Notes under the pieces: generated by a model | Seen by the model: the letters and a program-made list of their open reading frames with translations, nothing else | The model's database searches: none | What the model was told of the DNA's origin: nothing | Part shown: positions 20,350 through 31,690 of the stretch, in pieces | Layout of the letters: every line of letters begins with the position of its first letter | How positions within the stretch are numbered: the first letter of the stretch is position 1 | Program-made: the position numbers and the translations under genes | Source: Apostichopus californicus | Taxonomy: Eukaryota > Echinodermata > Holothuroidea > Aspidochirotida > Stichopodidae | Assembly: GCA_020650975.1 (NCBI GenBank) | Contig: JAIPMN010030661.1 | Location: 1-37,904 of the forward strand | DNA: 37,904 bases | Direction of reading: 5' to 3'

Positions 20350-20672
20350 GGGTCAATCCATGCCAAATCAACAGATTTTTGGGTCGATTCCCCGTCGACC
20401 CTCTCAGAATCGCCTGAAATTGATATGGTGTCTTGCCACATGTCTCAAAGGATGAAATGAGGCAAAAATATGTTGAAAACTTTTTGGTTGATAGGATACG
20501 GCCCCGTCTAGCAACCAAATCCAGATTCCATTTGAAGAGACCTAAATTTGTGTCAAGTTTGGAGGCATCTTAAATGTAAAGTGTTTTATGTCTGATATAG
20601 CAGATATTGGGGAAGACATGTGACCAGTATTCAAATTTAGCTAGTTTTGAGGAAAATTTACGGTCTCAATTT
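20350..20672 (+). repeat. Dispersed repeat X-a, copy 2
   Basis: Same family and orientation as 4225-4550. It begins GGGTCAATCCATGCCAAATC and ends GGAAAATTTACGGTCTCAAT. It has no counterpart after block A', so it probably inserted after the duplication or was lost from the other copy. Confidence 0.75.
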
Positions 20673-20686
20673 TTCGTAAACCAATG

Positions 20687-20841
20687 TGAATGTGAACCAG
20701 TGCAAACATGTATAGTGTGTACTGTATATGTGTGTACATGTTCAGTACAGTGTTATTTTACACAAAGCACTAAATAAATGTACACACTGTCCACAATGAT
20801 GTACAGTACACACTGCACATGTATGAACTGGTAAACATTCA
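20687..20841. mobile_element. Foldback MITE, copy 2
   Basis: 155-bp palindromic element, TGAATGTGAACCAGTGC...ACTGGTAAACATTCA, the reverse complement of the element at 12310-12465. It directly follows repeat X-a copy 2 and also lacks a counterpart in the A'/B' copy. Confidence 0.65.
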
Positions 20842-20939
20842 TTTATATTATTAAAAGTCTTTTAATTAAGTGAATTTTTACAGAAGCAGACACAACATTG
20901 CAAATATTAATATGACAGTGAAATATACACAGTATTGAA

Positions 20940-21830
20940 TTAAATGACCTTGAACTACAATACCCAGGCTCTTGTATTCTTACAACGCTTTAAGTTCTGA
21001 GCACTAAGAACAATACCATCGTCGTGTAGGATAATGATTTGATACTGATAATAGTCACATTATTATTGCTATGCAATGGCGTGTGACAATTTCTACCATG
21101 AAGGTGATATTTTGTATTACTCAGCTTTATGACGCATATGGAATCTACCATTTTTTGTTGGGGTATGTTAACATTCTCGTCGAATACTCCTAAGAATTAC
21201 GATTAAAAACGGTTTTATATGATTAAATATAAATATCATAACATACAGCATTCGCGACCTTCAACAATAACGTACTAATTTCTTTGACAACACAAAAAAC
21301 AGTTAAATACTTAAATTACCAATTCATCTTTGCTCGCCCATTTGCAAATGGTTAGAACTGAATGAAACTATGCAAGAACTAGTCAATCGTGACGTTTGAT
21401 CTATGTTAAGCCTAGCAAGCCTAAGTAGAAAGAAATACAAAAGCCATTAGTATGTTCACCAGTGAACACGCACTTTTCACACGTATTCCATTTACCTCTG
21501 TCTATCAGGTATTAGCAAAACAAAGATATATGAACTCAACAGCTAGAATTCCATAACAAATGAATAATAACTCGTCACTATCCAAGGCCGATAGGACATA
21601 GAGAAACGTTTTCAACTAACAAGTCATACCCACCATTATGGTGGCACCATGTGATAGCTAACTGCTTGGGCTATTATGAAACATTGACATTTTGCGACAA
21701 TGACCATTTAGATGTTGAGCTAGAACATTTAAAGAATATCATAGTGCTCCCCTTCCTATCTGCCAGCTGTCGCTTCGAAATATTCTTGTTTCACTCAAGA
21801 ATATTTTAAATACCTTAAATCACCTTAAAT
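20940..21830. repeat. Large duplication, block B (first copy)
   Basis: Aligns with block B' at 27660-28575. Shared words include GACGCATATGGAATCTACCA, CTAAGAATTACGATTA and AACTAGTCAATCGTGACGTT. Many indels are present and no reading frame is conserved between copies. Confidence 0.75.
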
Positions 21831-21839
21831 AATCTCAAA

Positions 21840-23365
21840 ACACCTAATATAAACCTATAGTAATAATAGTATACGAAGTACGCGTATACGGACTGCTTTG
21901 TATGATTATTCGCTAAACTGATACCGTGCGCAGTAAAACTCGGCATAGTTGACACGCGCGTGAGCGGTATAGAATGGGTAGCCAAAAAAAAGAAGATAGA
22001 ACTCGCGACTAAGCTAATTCTGAGCTCAGAATAACGCACTGGTGAAATAGCTAGTAAACAAACGCTTAAACGCCTTTGAACTAATCTAAAGAAGCGCAGA
22101 TTTAAGGCTAAATCAAATGCTAAGGAGTTCGTATCTGAATTAACGTTTCATATCTTACTCACGGCACTTGTTAGAGAGAACGTAAATAGCATAGAGACCA
22201 TAGACTTGTAAGTATACCATGATATATACCAAGAAGTGAGGTCAAATTTCGAGGAACATTTCATTATCGAATACCGTGCAGTTGACTCTGACAGCCTCTA
22301 AATCAACATATGTGAATGGAATGTGTTTATTACTATCGCCATCGGCCTCAAAGCCTGGAGAACGCAGCTAGCTGGCTAGATTTTTGATACAGTACAGTCA
22401 CCTTCGTGTGTGTATACAGTATTGCGTTACAAAGGTAAGCTTCAACTTTTAAGTTTATTTTCATATACCTTTGCACGTGTCTTGCTGGCGACCTAACGTG
22501 ACGCCTAGCACACTTCAGAAGACATCGCGTGCAAGTTCTTTACAGTTTCATTGAAATACTGAAATGGCAATAATCATCATTCTTAAGGGAGTAAAGACTC
22601 GCGGAAAAATAAACGAATAATGCCGGTAATCTGACCTAGTTTCGAATGAGGTGTTCGATATTACCATCGATCTCAGAAAATACGCACAGAGCTTGCTACC
22701 TTCGGTTACTTAGACACTAGTGTACATTCAGTACATACAGCTGCGGTCAATACCCACAGCACAGTGTACACACAATGCAGCGATGGACACCTCAGGTCCA
22801 GCTAAAGATAACAACGTATCACGTTTCATTACTGTCTGCATTTTGTAGCGACAAGCAGAAAACTTCACTTGCAAGCAACGGAAAGTTAACTTTTTTCAGA
22901 GCCCAGCACGCGGTTTGGGGCAAGTCTTTAATGCCTTTAAGGATGCTCATCAGTTAATCATCAGTGCATTAGCCCAGTCCAGTGTCTACGTTCTAATAGT
23001 ACAATTAGTTATTGTATTAGCCCCGGGCCAAGGCATACGTGCTACTCACTTTATTGTTTCTCGATCATCGTGCCGTACATACCTATATCAGGGTTAAAGC
23101 TTGAGTAGACTAGACCTATATCTAATTTAGGCTAGCCTTACTGCACGAAGGCGCGAGTCTCCATTCTACTATGTACTATGAATGCACAGTAGAATCTGGT
23201 TGAAAGGCCGAAACCTATGGCGGAAAGGTACATTTAGGAATGTATTTAACGTACACTGGTATACAGGAATGTATCGGTGAAACTTGTTTCCTTGTAAGAG
23301 AGTGTCATTTCATTTGAGGAGAACATATTGACATTACGTCTTACATCGCTGATTCCCAGTCACAA
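21840..23365. other. Unassigned region between block B and the transposase relic
   Basis: CpG content is somewhat higher than the surroundings (for example near 21880-21965). Two overlapping 60-codon frames at 22775-23097 show no family resemblance and could be decayed 5' parts of the transposase element. Nothing else is supported. Confidence 0.35.
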
Positions 23366-24060
23366 ATGTCAGAGAGTTGTCTTAAATCAGCCGACTCCCA
23401 CACTCTACATATCTTAAGAGTGCGGCACTGGTTTACAACCATGAGTCTGAGTCATACATTGGTAAAGATTGGGTTAGGGCAGGAGACGATCGAAATCACA
23501 GTCTTCATCTACTCGATTGTTCAGGGGTACATCAGGAAATTGATGGCGTTGCCGATGCTACCATTGGATACCATCCACCCCATGTTTAGTATTCTGAAGG
23601 CGGAAGGATCCGTCCAAGCCCTTTGCATGTACATGGAGGAGACCTGGATTGGCGAAGGTATGTGGGCACCTGAGGCATGGCGTGTGTAGACAACATGTAT
23701 TGTTCTACCTTTTTTTACACAGCTTTTACGTTTTTCCTTATATGTGTTCTTTTCAACACTATTTTTTGTATTTATTTTTTTTAAATCCGGGATGACAAAA
23801 TTCACTGAACGGTAGAGAGCAAGCCAAGACGCCATTTTAAGATCTGCTGCTGGCTCTTCACGACGACGCCACATTTTTTAATGTACATGTACTACTGGTC
23901 TCAGAAGGCAAACTGCTGCGGCTACAAAAGAAGGTTGACACATCAATTTAGGCTAAACTGTCCAATTACTGGGTTGAGTACGAGGCCGAACCAGACCAAC
24001 GGACATAATACCGAGAGTTGTTCCAAACTGTTTGGAACACGCGATGAGTAACCTGATTAG
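23366..24060 (+). pseudogene. MULE-type transposase relic
   Basis: The 107-codon frame at 23366-23689 contains GYIRKLMALPMLPLDTIHPMF, then LKAEGS, MYMEETWIGEG and PEAWRV. This follows the C-terminal part of MULE/FLYWCH-type transposases: a (M/L)ALxFLP block, about 30 residues, then a Y-x-x-x-TWIG block and a W-x-V block. It stops at 23687-23689. About 290 bp later, 23977-24048 reads EYEAEPDQRT and, after a frame change, NTESCSKLFGTR, resembling the RTNN...E...H/F segment that comes next in these proteins. The catalytic core is not visible and the frames are broken, so it is a dead fragment of a DNA transposon. Confidence 0.6.
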
Positions 24061-24639
24061 AAGGTATCAATGGAGGCTCCTCGCCCGCTCACACGGGAAT
24101 AAAAGATGGCACGGGCATGGCCCAGGGGAACTGTCCGAAGCCTACACTCTACCAGGAGTCCCAGTTGTTAATAACTACAAATGTTACAATGGATCTGCTG
24201 TTTTATCGGGTCAGTTGGTTGGAATACTAACAATTTCCATCATTTTACAACGATTACTAATCAGTGTCATACGTGCACTTCTGTTGATCAGATAGTTGGT
24301 TGAACACATAGGCTTTTGTCCATGTTGTTTGTTGTTGGCCTAACTAATTTATCTGGTTTTGATAAAGTACACAAGTATGGTGGTTGTCATGTTGTTACAT
24401 GTTGCATTTAGTGCATTGTTACTGTTTTACTTTAAGTTGACTATGGGGATTCATACGAAACAAATAAAATCATTCAATATAACCCAATCATTTGCCTTCT
24501 AAACTTCCACTCTGTTCATCAGATGACATTTGGTATACTCCCTGGTGTGTCCCCCCCCCCCAATTCTTTTGCTGCATTATTTAACTGGGAGGTATCTCGT
24601 AGTACGGAAGCAACCAAGATCCCATTATTGCTGTGTATA

Positions 24640-25645
24640 GGTTGTTGATGCAGATGCTTAGAAAATAGGTCAACAAGCAAAACGATTTGGATAGAACTTC
24701 CCAAATGTTTTTCTCTCTACTTTTTTTGACTATTTTCGAGCTGTATATTTTCAGTTAAAAGCCGCATTTCAATTTATCGGAACCTTAAAAACGTCGTTAA
24801 ACGTGCAACATTCTTCCATAGATAGGCACATAATATCCCAGCAGTAGAGATTGAGCAGTAAGAATCTATTTGTTGAACCAAGTTTTTGTTAATAGAAATA
24901 TGTTCAAGATTCCGTTTCGGTACAAGGTACAAGCCAGAAGTGGCTTTTATGTTAAAATGTGTGGTTGCATGTCCCCAGGTATAAGCATGCAGCAACATGT
25001 GATGAACTGAGTTACCTCGGGGCTCCAACTGCTGCAGAAGCTCTATTAAAGATGACATTAACATGTGTGTAACTGTTGTCTGTATATATAAGCCTCGAGT
25101 GTATTATGGTCTTATCATGTTGTGTTTTGCATGGCTGTTCCAATGCCTAACGACATTAGACATGTGTGCTAGTGTGTGGTGCAATTGTTAAGGATTGGAT
25201 CAATATGGGCTGCGACATTAGATGACAAAGTGGGCAGCAGCACTAAGAATGTTAACGGTGAATATTGAGAGAAGAGCTAAGCTAGCTCTATAAGGATGAC
25301 AGAGCAATTGACCAGTTCTTGTTGAGACTGTGAGGGACCTCACCATATGCCATTCCGTTAGCCTTCTGTTAATGCATTGTACATTAACCTACTATAACAC
25401 CTCAGAACACATTACATGTACATGCAGTATCATTGAAGAGTAGTCAAATTAAGGTATACAGAATACAAATCAAGTATTGAAGCATGTACTGTCCTGAAGG
25501 GCTGGGGAAAAGTGATATATAATTTCAACAAACTTAGTTAAGAATATCATCATTTTTTCTTGGGGGGGGGGGGGGAGGAGGCTGGTGATTTAGAGCTGAA
25601 GGTCTTCCCGTCCCCTTACCCCATATATCTATACCACAGAATTAA
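24640..25645. repeat. Large duplication, block A' (second copy)
   Basis: Second copy of 18930-20345, about 5.6 kb downstream, collinear but shorter. It carries a long poly-G run near 25562-25574 where block A has a shorter G-rich stretch. Confidence 0.75.
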
Positions 25646-27659
25646 ATATAAATATATGTTGCCGGCTTGTAGCTGGAGTGTGTCAATTGTTATAGGAATA
25701 CAAGTATTCTAAGAGGCTGGGCAAATCATTAATCTATTCCAATTGTCAAACTGCACTTGGAAGGCAAGGGAAGAAAGATCATTGCACGATTTCAATGTAG
25801 TTGCTAGTCATTTAAAGGCACTTTTTCCTATTTGATTTGTAATTTGGGGCACCCTATGGCCCAGAAGAACTTCCCGAACACCCCCCCCCCCTATACGTGA
25901 TACCTTACACACGATCTGATATACATGATCCACTATACATAATCCGCTATACACGAACCTACAAGACCCACTTTGCACTATCAACTCTGTAGGATCGACA
26001 TGTACACGTGATGTTTGCAATAGGAATTAAAATTTGGTTCAAATAATAACTATTCGATTATCTGGTAATATCGTTCATGACTATTATCTCATAGTTAAAT
26101 ATACTGATTTGGTTTGGGTGGAATATGAATTCAGAATCATGTTTCATTCCGTGACTACATGTCACCGAAATATGTTATAGATACATCTGACAAAATCAAC
26201 GATAGTGGCATTAGCTATGTTAGTACTCGGTTTTATCATATTTCAATGAAACAGTTAATGGCATGACTGTAACACTTAAAGGAGCACACTTTGAACGATC
26301 ACAAACGATTACTTCATGGGATAATGAATGATTTATCTGACAAAAATAATTGAACTTAAACTAGCGCAAGGTATTGAGATGTAACTTAACAATGCAAATG
26401 TTTATATGTTAGTCTTTATATGTGCCATCTTCTGCAAATAGATTATTTATTTTAATACAAATAATTTAAAACACGTAGCGAAACATTGAATAAATTCTAA
26501 ATTGTTATATTTTGATTTCTAATTATCATGAAATGTGAGTTCACAGACATTTCCGATATCTTCGCGATGCAAAAATGATTCCACGTCAACCAATATTGAG
26601 TCGATTGTTAAGTCGACAGATATAAAAAAAAAACATGTTTAAAGCTACAGACATGTGTTTACTTTAAAATGACTCAACAGGGACGTTTGGATTGATCATG
26701 TTCTTAGTTCCGCATCTCAAGAAGTCTGAAGATAGAAAATAAAGAACCTTAATCCCTTATGGACGTTTACTCTTTGAGTGATTTTATTTACTACACCGAC
26801 CTATCCCAACATCAACACCAACATCGTACATGGCGGATCATCGCTAATCGTAGTCTGTATTTCATGTTGTGCAAATATCTGCTGTTTAAAATGAATGTTA
26901 ATGTTTTTGAGATGTCCATTGGTATTAAAAGGAACTTCTCTCTGATTTCAATGTGCAATGTTTCGAGGGAGCTCTATGATGAATTGATAGTAGTCTTGCC
27001 GTAGGTGACAAGTTTTTCTTCTTTGCATGTAATTGTATCTTACGTGAGGACTTTTAGGATAATCTTGATATGTCGAGTCTATACAAAAGGAGATCAATGG
27101 AAATACAGAAACTTACCTTTACTTTTGTATGTTGTCAGAATATCCTTTGATAACAGATATTATACACTGAATAAATGTGATGTTTTTTGTCAGTGTAGTT
27201 GATCTACGGACGCGAGAAGATCCGGGTATTGTAACATATAACGAATAAGCGTTTGTGAAATATCGAAGTTTGTAACAATTCAACTGTTGTTGAAGAATTT
27301 CAATCGGAACAAAATACATATAATCCGTGTACATTAATGTCTTTATTATAGGATATACACTTCCACAATATCTTAACTAGTCGCATTGGCTCATAAAGAC
27401 ATTCTGCTGAATTTCCGTAGTAAGTTTTTTAATTAAATCTAACAGTGTCTCAAATACAGTTATACTTACATATTCCAAAGAAAAAAACCGTTTTTCAACG
27501 TGTACACAATTAGGTATTTAGGCAAAGCAAAGCGAAAGCGATCACAAATGATTATTTAAAAGTAGGCTCACGGAGCTTCCAAAACTTTTCCAAACCTATA
27601 GAAACTAATAAAGTTTTGAGGTATAAATATCTTGAGAATTATAAATGTGACCGAACGTG
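25646..27659. other. AT-rich region without a recognised feature
   Basis: Contains a poly-C run near 25880 followed by imperfect repeats of a TATACACGATC/TATACATGATCC motif (about 25893-25960). Short frames only; nothing supports a gene. Confidence 0.45.
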
Positions 27660-28575
27660 GTAACTATACAGTTCCAAACAAGTAGTGTTTCCTTCTATTC
27701 CTACGAAGCTTAACATTCTGAGCACTACGAAAAATACTGTTGCCATGTAGGGTAGTGATTCGCTACTGATAATATTCAAATTATTACTGCTATGTAATGG
27801 TGTGTGAAAATATCTATCGAAATGGTGACGACTTGTATGCTAAGTTTGATGACGCATATGGAATCTACCATTTTTTGTTTGGGACATGTTAAAATTCTCT
27901 TCGAATATTCCTAAGAATTACGATTACGGAACCAATTCATGTGATTAGATATAACTATCATGATATGCAGCACATGCGACCGCCAACAGTGGTGCAGTTA
28001 TTTCTCTGACAACACACAAACAGTTTAAGACTTAAATAATAAATACACCTTTACTCGTTCATTTTCAAATGGTGAGAACTGATTGAAACTATACAAGAAC
28101 TAGTCAATCGTGACGTTTGATTTTTGTTCAGCCTCGCAAGCCTTAGTAGAAAGAATTACAAAAGACAGTTGTATATTCACCTGTGAACATGAACTTTTCA
28201 CACGTATTACAAAAACTAACTGATATGAACTTCACAGCTAGAATTCCATAACACACGAATAAGTTACTTTATATCGCTAGGCTGTGGTTCTATAGGTATC
28301 GCACCACAAGTAATTGCTCTCAGTTACTTACACACTAAACTCATCACTTCCCAAGGCCGATAGAACATATATACAATTTTTTCAACTCACAAGTCCTACC
28401 CACCATTTGAGAGCTAATGGCTTGGGCTATCATCAAACATTCAACTTTTTCCACAATTACTGTTTAGATTTTAAGCTAGAACAGTTCAAAGTTTACCATA
28501 GTGCTCCCCTTTCTATCTGTCAGCTGTCGCTGCGTAATCATCTTGTTTCACCCAATATTTTTTAAATACCTTCAA
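27660..28575. repeat. Large duplication, block B' (second copy)
   Basis: Second copy of 20940-21830, about 6.7 kb downstream. The larger offset than for A/A' shows different insertions in the two units. Confidence 0.75.
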
Positions 28576-28693
28576 TCCTCTAGCTGTTTACACCATCATT
28601 AGTTTATTTCATCCTCTTTAACATCCAATCATCAAAAAGAATGGTGATGACTCAGAAAATGCCCAAAAATCAATACATTAGGGCACTTTAGGG

Positions 28694-28864
28694 CTATTTT
28701 CCGACGGTTAACCTCTTATTTGCATACGGGGATTTTTCGTTGATATCTGAAGAGATCGATGAGTAGAACCTTCCAACAAGGAGGAACTTCGGCGAGAACA
28801 TATTTGTGAGCAGTATAACCAGAATCCAAAGCAACAACTTACATAACTTTTTGAGAATATCCAT
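28694..28864 (-). other. Candidate first exon of a membrane protein, unassigned
   Basis: An ATG at 28864 opens 56 codons: a short basic start (MDILKKLCK), a hydrophobic stretch (LLLWILVILLTNMF), then polar sequence. This is the layout of a type II membrane protein N-terminus such as a Golgi transferase. A better-context ATG at 28876 in another frame encodes a different peptide, and no second exon could be joined. It may well be chance. Confidence 0.15.
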
Positions 28865-28899
28865 AAAACGCCCATTGTGACTTATTTTCACGAAGTGTT

Positions 28900-31395
28900 T
28901 AATTCAACGTATCTCATGCCATATATCTCAGGTTTTTACCAATACATACAGAGAATAAGTTCTAGTTCGACAATAGTGTTACACGTTGTCTATTAGATAT
29001 ATCGCACATAGAGCACACAATGAACCTTGCAAGAATCACAGACTTCGCTACCACCCCTACCTACTCCCACACCTGCAATTTAAATTATAAACCAGAAAGT
29101 CGATGTCGATCTTAAGTTGCAATGTTACCCAATAGTTTATGTTTATTCTGAAAAGAGGGCTAAATTGAAAAACAAAGTTTCAAGGAGGCTGTAAAATCTC
29201 ATCAAACCAGGGTAAGATTTAAATACATATAAACATTGTCCTTTCAAGCACGGAATTTCAATGCTGTATATCTTGTAAACAAATTTCACGTGAGTAAATT
29301 TAATTGTTTTATATACAATGTACAATTACGACGCACACATAAATGTTCATTGTTCTCGCTATTTGAAAGATCCGATAAAGTTGTACCATATTGGAGAGGG
29401 AATTGAATATAAAGCATTTAAGAATACACTTTGGTCTGAACTAGAGAACAGATTAAGAACATCAAGACAACATATACAAAAAAAAAAAACCTTCAAATTT
29501 ATACCAATTAGTAAACAAATATAAATAAGAGTTTTCAAATTTAAGCAGGGTTACCATATTATTTTTGTTTGAATGATTCATAAGTTCTAATTACTGCCGG
29601 GCGATTACTGACATCGCCCAATTCTTTAGTCAAACGTTAGGTATTACACAACGTGTAGGGGTACTAAGAATGGTAGAATGTAGGAAAGTTGCAACCAAAC
29701 ACAAAATATAGCATCAAATGACTGTTGTTTGTAGCGTCAATGGCACGTGCGTTAGTTGCTTTGTTCAGCGAAGGCAACATCAAACGTATCATGGCAGTTA
29801 TACGTCACAATAGTTGATGTTTAAACAGCTTCTTACACAGCACGTATATATTCTACCATTTTGAATTCATTTTAATTGGTAGGTCGATGATCACAGTAAA
29901 CTCATGTCTCACACGAATCAAATATACGTTTATAGAAGCACGAAGAACGGCTTAAGTGCTCTACAGGGCTCCTAGATTAACAGGAATTCTAAAATATACA
30001 TTCAAATGTTCATCTCACGATTAAGCAGTAATGATGTACAGTAAAGTATAGGAAAATGTTAGGATGACCTGTTATACTTGAAGAACGGTACAACACAGGT
30101 TTTCAGAAATTTGAACTTTAAAGTTATCCTTAAAGACTAATACTGATTAAATCCAACCGTCACCTCTACTCGTCATAGTCATTTGAACTTCCTCTTTTAG
30201 TCCAAATTGTTTGTTTGTACTTTTGAGAACCGCAAACGTTAATACAATTCTGCTAACCACGACTGATTCTTTCATAGTGCGTGAAGTCTCTCTAATGCAA
30301 TGGTGTGTGACGGTAGCGTGCAACAATTCTATTTAGGTGTCATTTCTAAAGCGGTTACACGCAGTGGTATTCATCGCCCAGAGTAACTGAGACAATCGCA
30401 TAGAAGTTCTGTTATAATTATTCATTCACTCGTGGCGTTTGGTAGATTGTACATTGGCTGAAATGGTTCCAAACTTGTGTGTTATAAGCAGCAAACTATT
30501 ACACGTGTATATTGCAAACCGAAAGTCAACATATAGTACACACATCGCACGTTATGTGCTTCCATTACATATGTACAGAGAAGCGATTACATTAAATAGA
30601 ACGATATTCACTATTACGGGTAATGATATATCACATACTAATCTAGGGAACTTATCAAAGGCAATGTTCCAAAGTTAGTTCTTCATATCGTCTCCAATAG
30701 CGATACACTTTGACGTTTGGTGATATATCCTTTTAGGAAAAACAAAACAACCTTACTTATCATAGTAATTGATTATGTCCAACATTTAGTAAAGAACCGT
30801 AGATATCTTAATGTAGCATGAAGTTATGTGACAATTGTAAAACTCTTTGTCTTAAGAGTAATTACTTAATTCCTGTTCCCGAGTGTATTCCCTCCTCACC
30901 CACATTATAGTTGTACAAGACCCGTTGTCTTAATTTCATAAAATCCGCATGCTTGACAATCTGTTGCATATCATGTGTATAGACATTGTGGTTAGTCATA
31001 GCCCCCTTAATTAATAATTACAAGTATATATTCCAGAAAAAAGAGTCTTTGTCACAGAGAGTTTATCGCCCCTTCTCAGGAAGTCTCAATGACTTAAATA
31101 ATGTAGTTTTGTAGAATGAAATAAAAAATAGCATTCCACTGAGACTTCAGAGAGTGCAGGTCAGATACACATTTCTGGTTCTGCACTCCAGCAACAAAAT
31201 TATCTCAGAATAAATCAAGTTTATAATCTACAATTATGTCTGGAATTTCTGTTCATCTGCTGTTCTATTTATTTAATAAATTGAGCTATGAACGAATTCA
31301 GTGGGGGCACATCAAAGTAACACTATCATTTATTTTGTACTAAATGAAGACTGAAATCACAACCCCTCTTTCCGAATTGCACAGTGAAGCCCTTG
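28900..31395. other. AT-rich region without a recognised feature
   Basis: Only short frames with no family resemblance on either strand. No repeat boundary is recognised. Confidence 0.45.
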
Positions 31396-31398
31396 AGA

Positions 31399-31690
31399 GC
31401 GTGGTGGCCAACTGGCTAAGGCGTCGGACTCGAGATCCAAGGATTTCTGGTTCGATTCTTGCCTAGTTCTTTACGTTGTGTCCTTGGGCAAGATGCTTTA
31501 TCTCACTTGCCTCTCTCCACCCAGTGGTTAAATGGGTACCCGTGAGGTAACTTGTCATTGGGCGCAGTATATAACTGCTGCCGACTGAAGGGATTGTCTC
31601 TGGGACAGGTTATCATTGACCAGGGGTACTATAACGTCTGTAAAGCGCTTTAATACCTATAGCAGGTATAAAGCGTTATTTCAAAAAACA
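31399..31690 (+). mobile_element. SINE with a tRNA-Ser(CGA)-derived head
   Basis: The head has an RNA polymerase III box A (TGGCCAACTGG, 31405-31415), a serine-type anticodon arm (GGCGTCGGACTCGAGATCC, about 31420-31438) and box B (GGTTCGATTCT, 31449-31459). A tRNA-unrelated body follows, including CCTTGGGCAAGATGCTTTAT and ACCCAGTGGTTAAATGGG, with a 3' end GTAAAGCGCTTTAATACC...AAAGCGTTATTTC of the kind shared with LINE tails. The acceptor stem no longer pairs and no CCA-adjacent end or gene context exists, so it is a SINE rather than a working tRNA gene. Target-site duplications were not identified. Confidence 0.8.

Noticed and set aside
23521-23874. 117-codon minus-strand frame
   Set aside because: Antisense to the transposase-like frame, which has recognisable family motifs. 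This one has none.
18930-25645. Blocks A and A' as LTRs of one retrotransposon
   Set aside because: Block B also recurs after A', the A copies differ greatly in length, and no gag, protease or reverse transcriptase sequence lies between. A tandem duplication fits better.
25862-25960. Poly-C run plus TATACACGATC repeats as a regulatory array
   Set aside because: Units are short and irregular. It looks like simple-sequence drift.
31399-31470. Possible functional tRNA-Ser gene
   Set aside because: The acceptor stem does not pair, the variable arm is reduced, and the sequence continues into a SINE body and tail.
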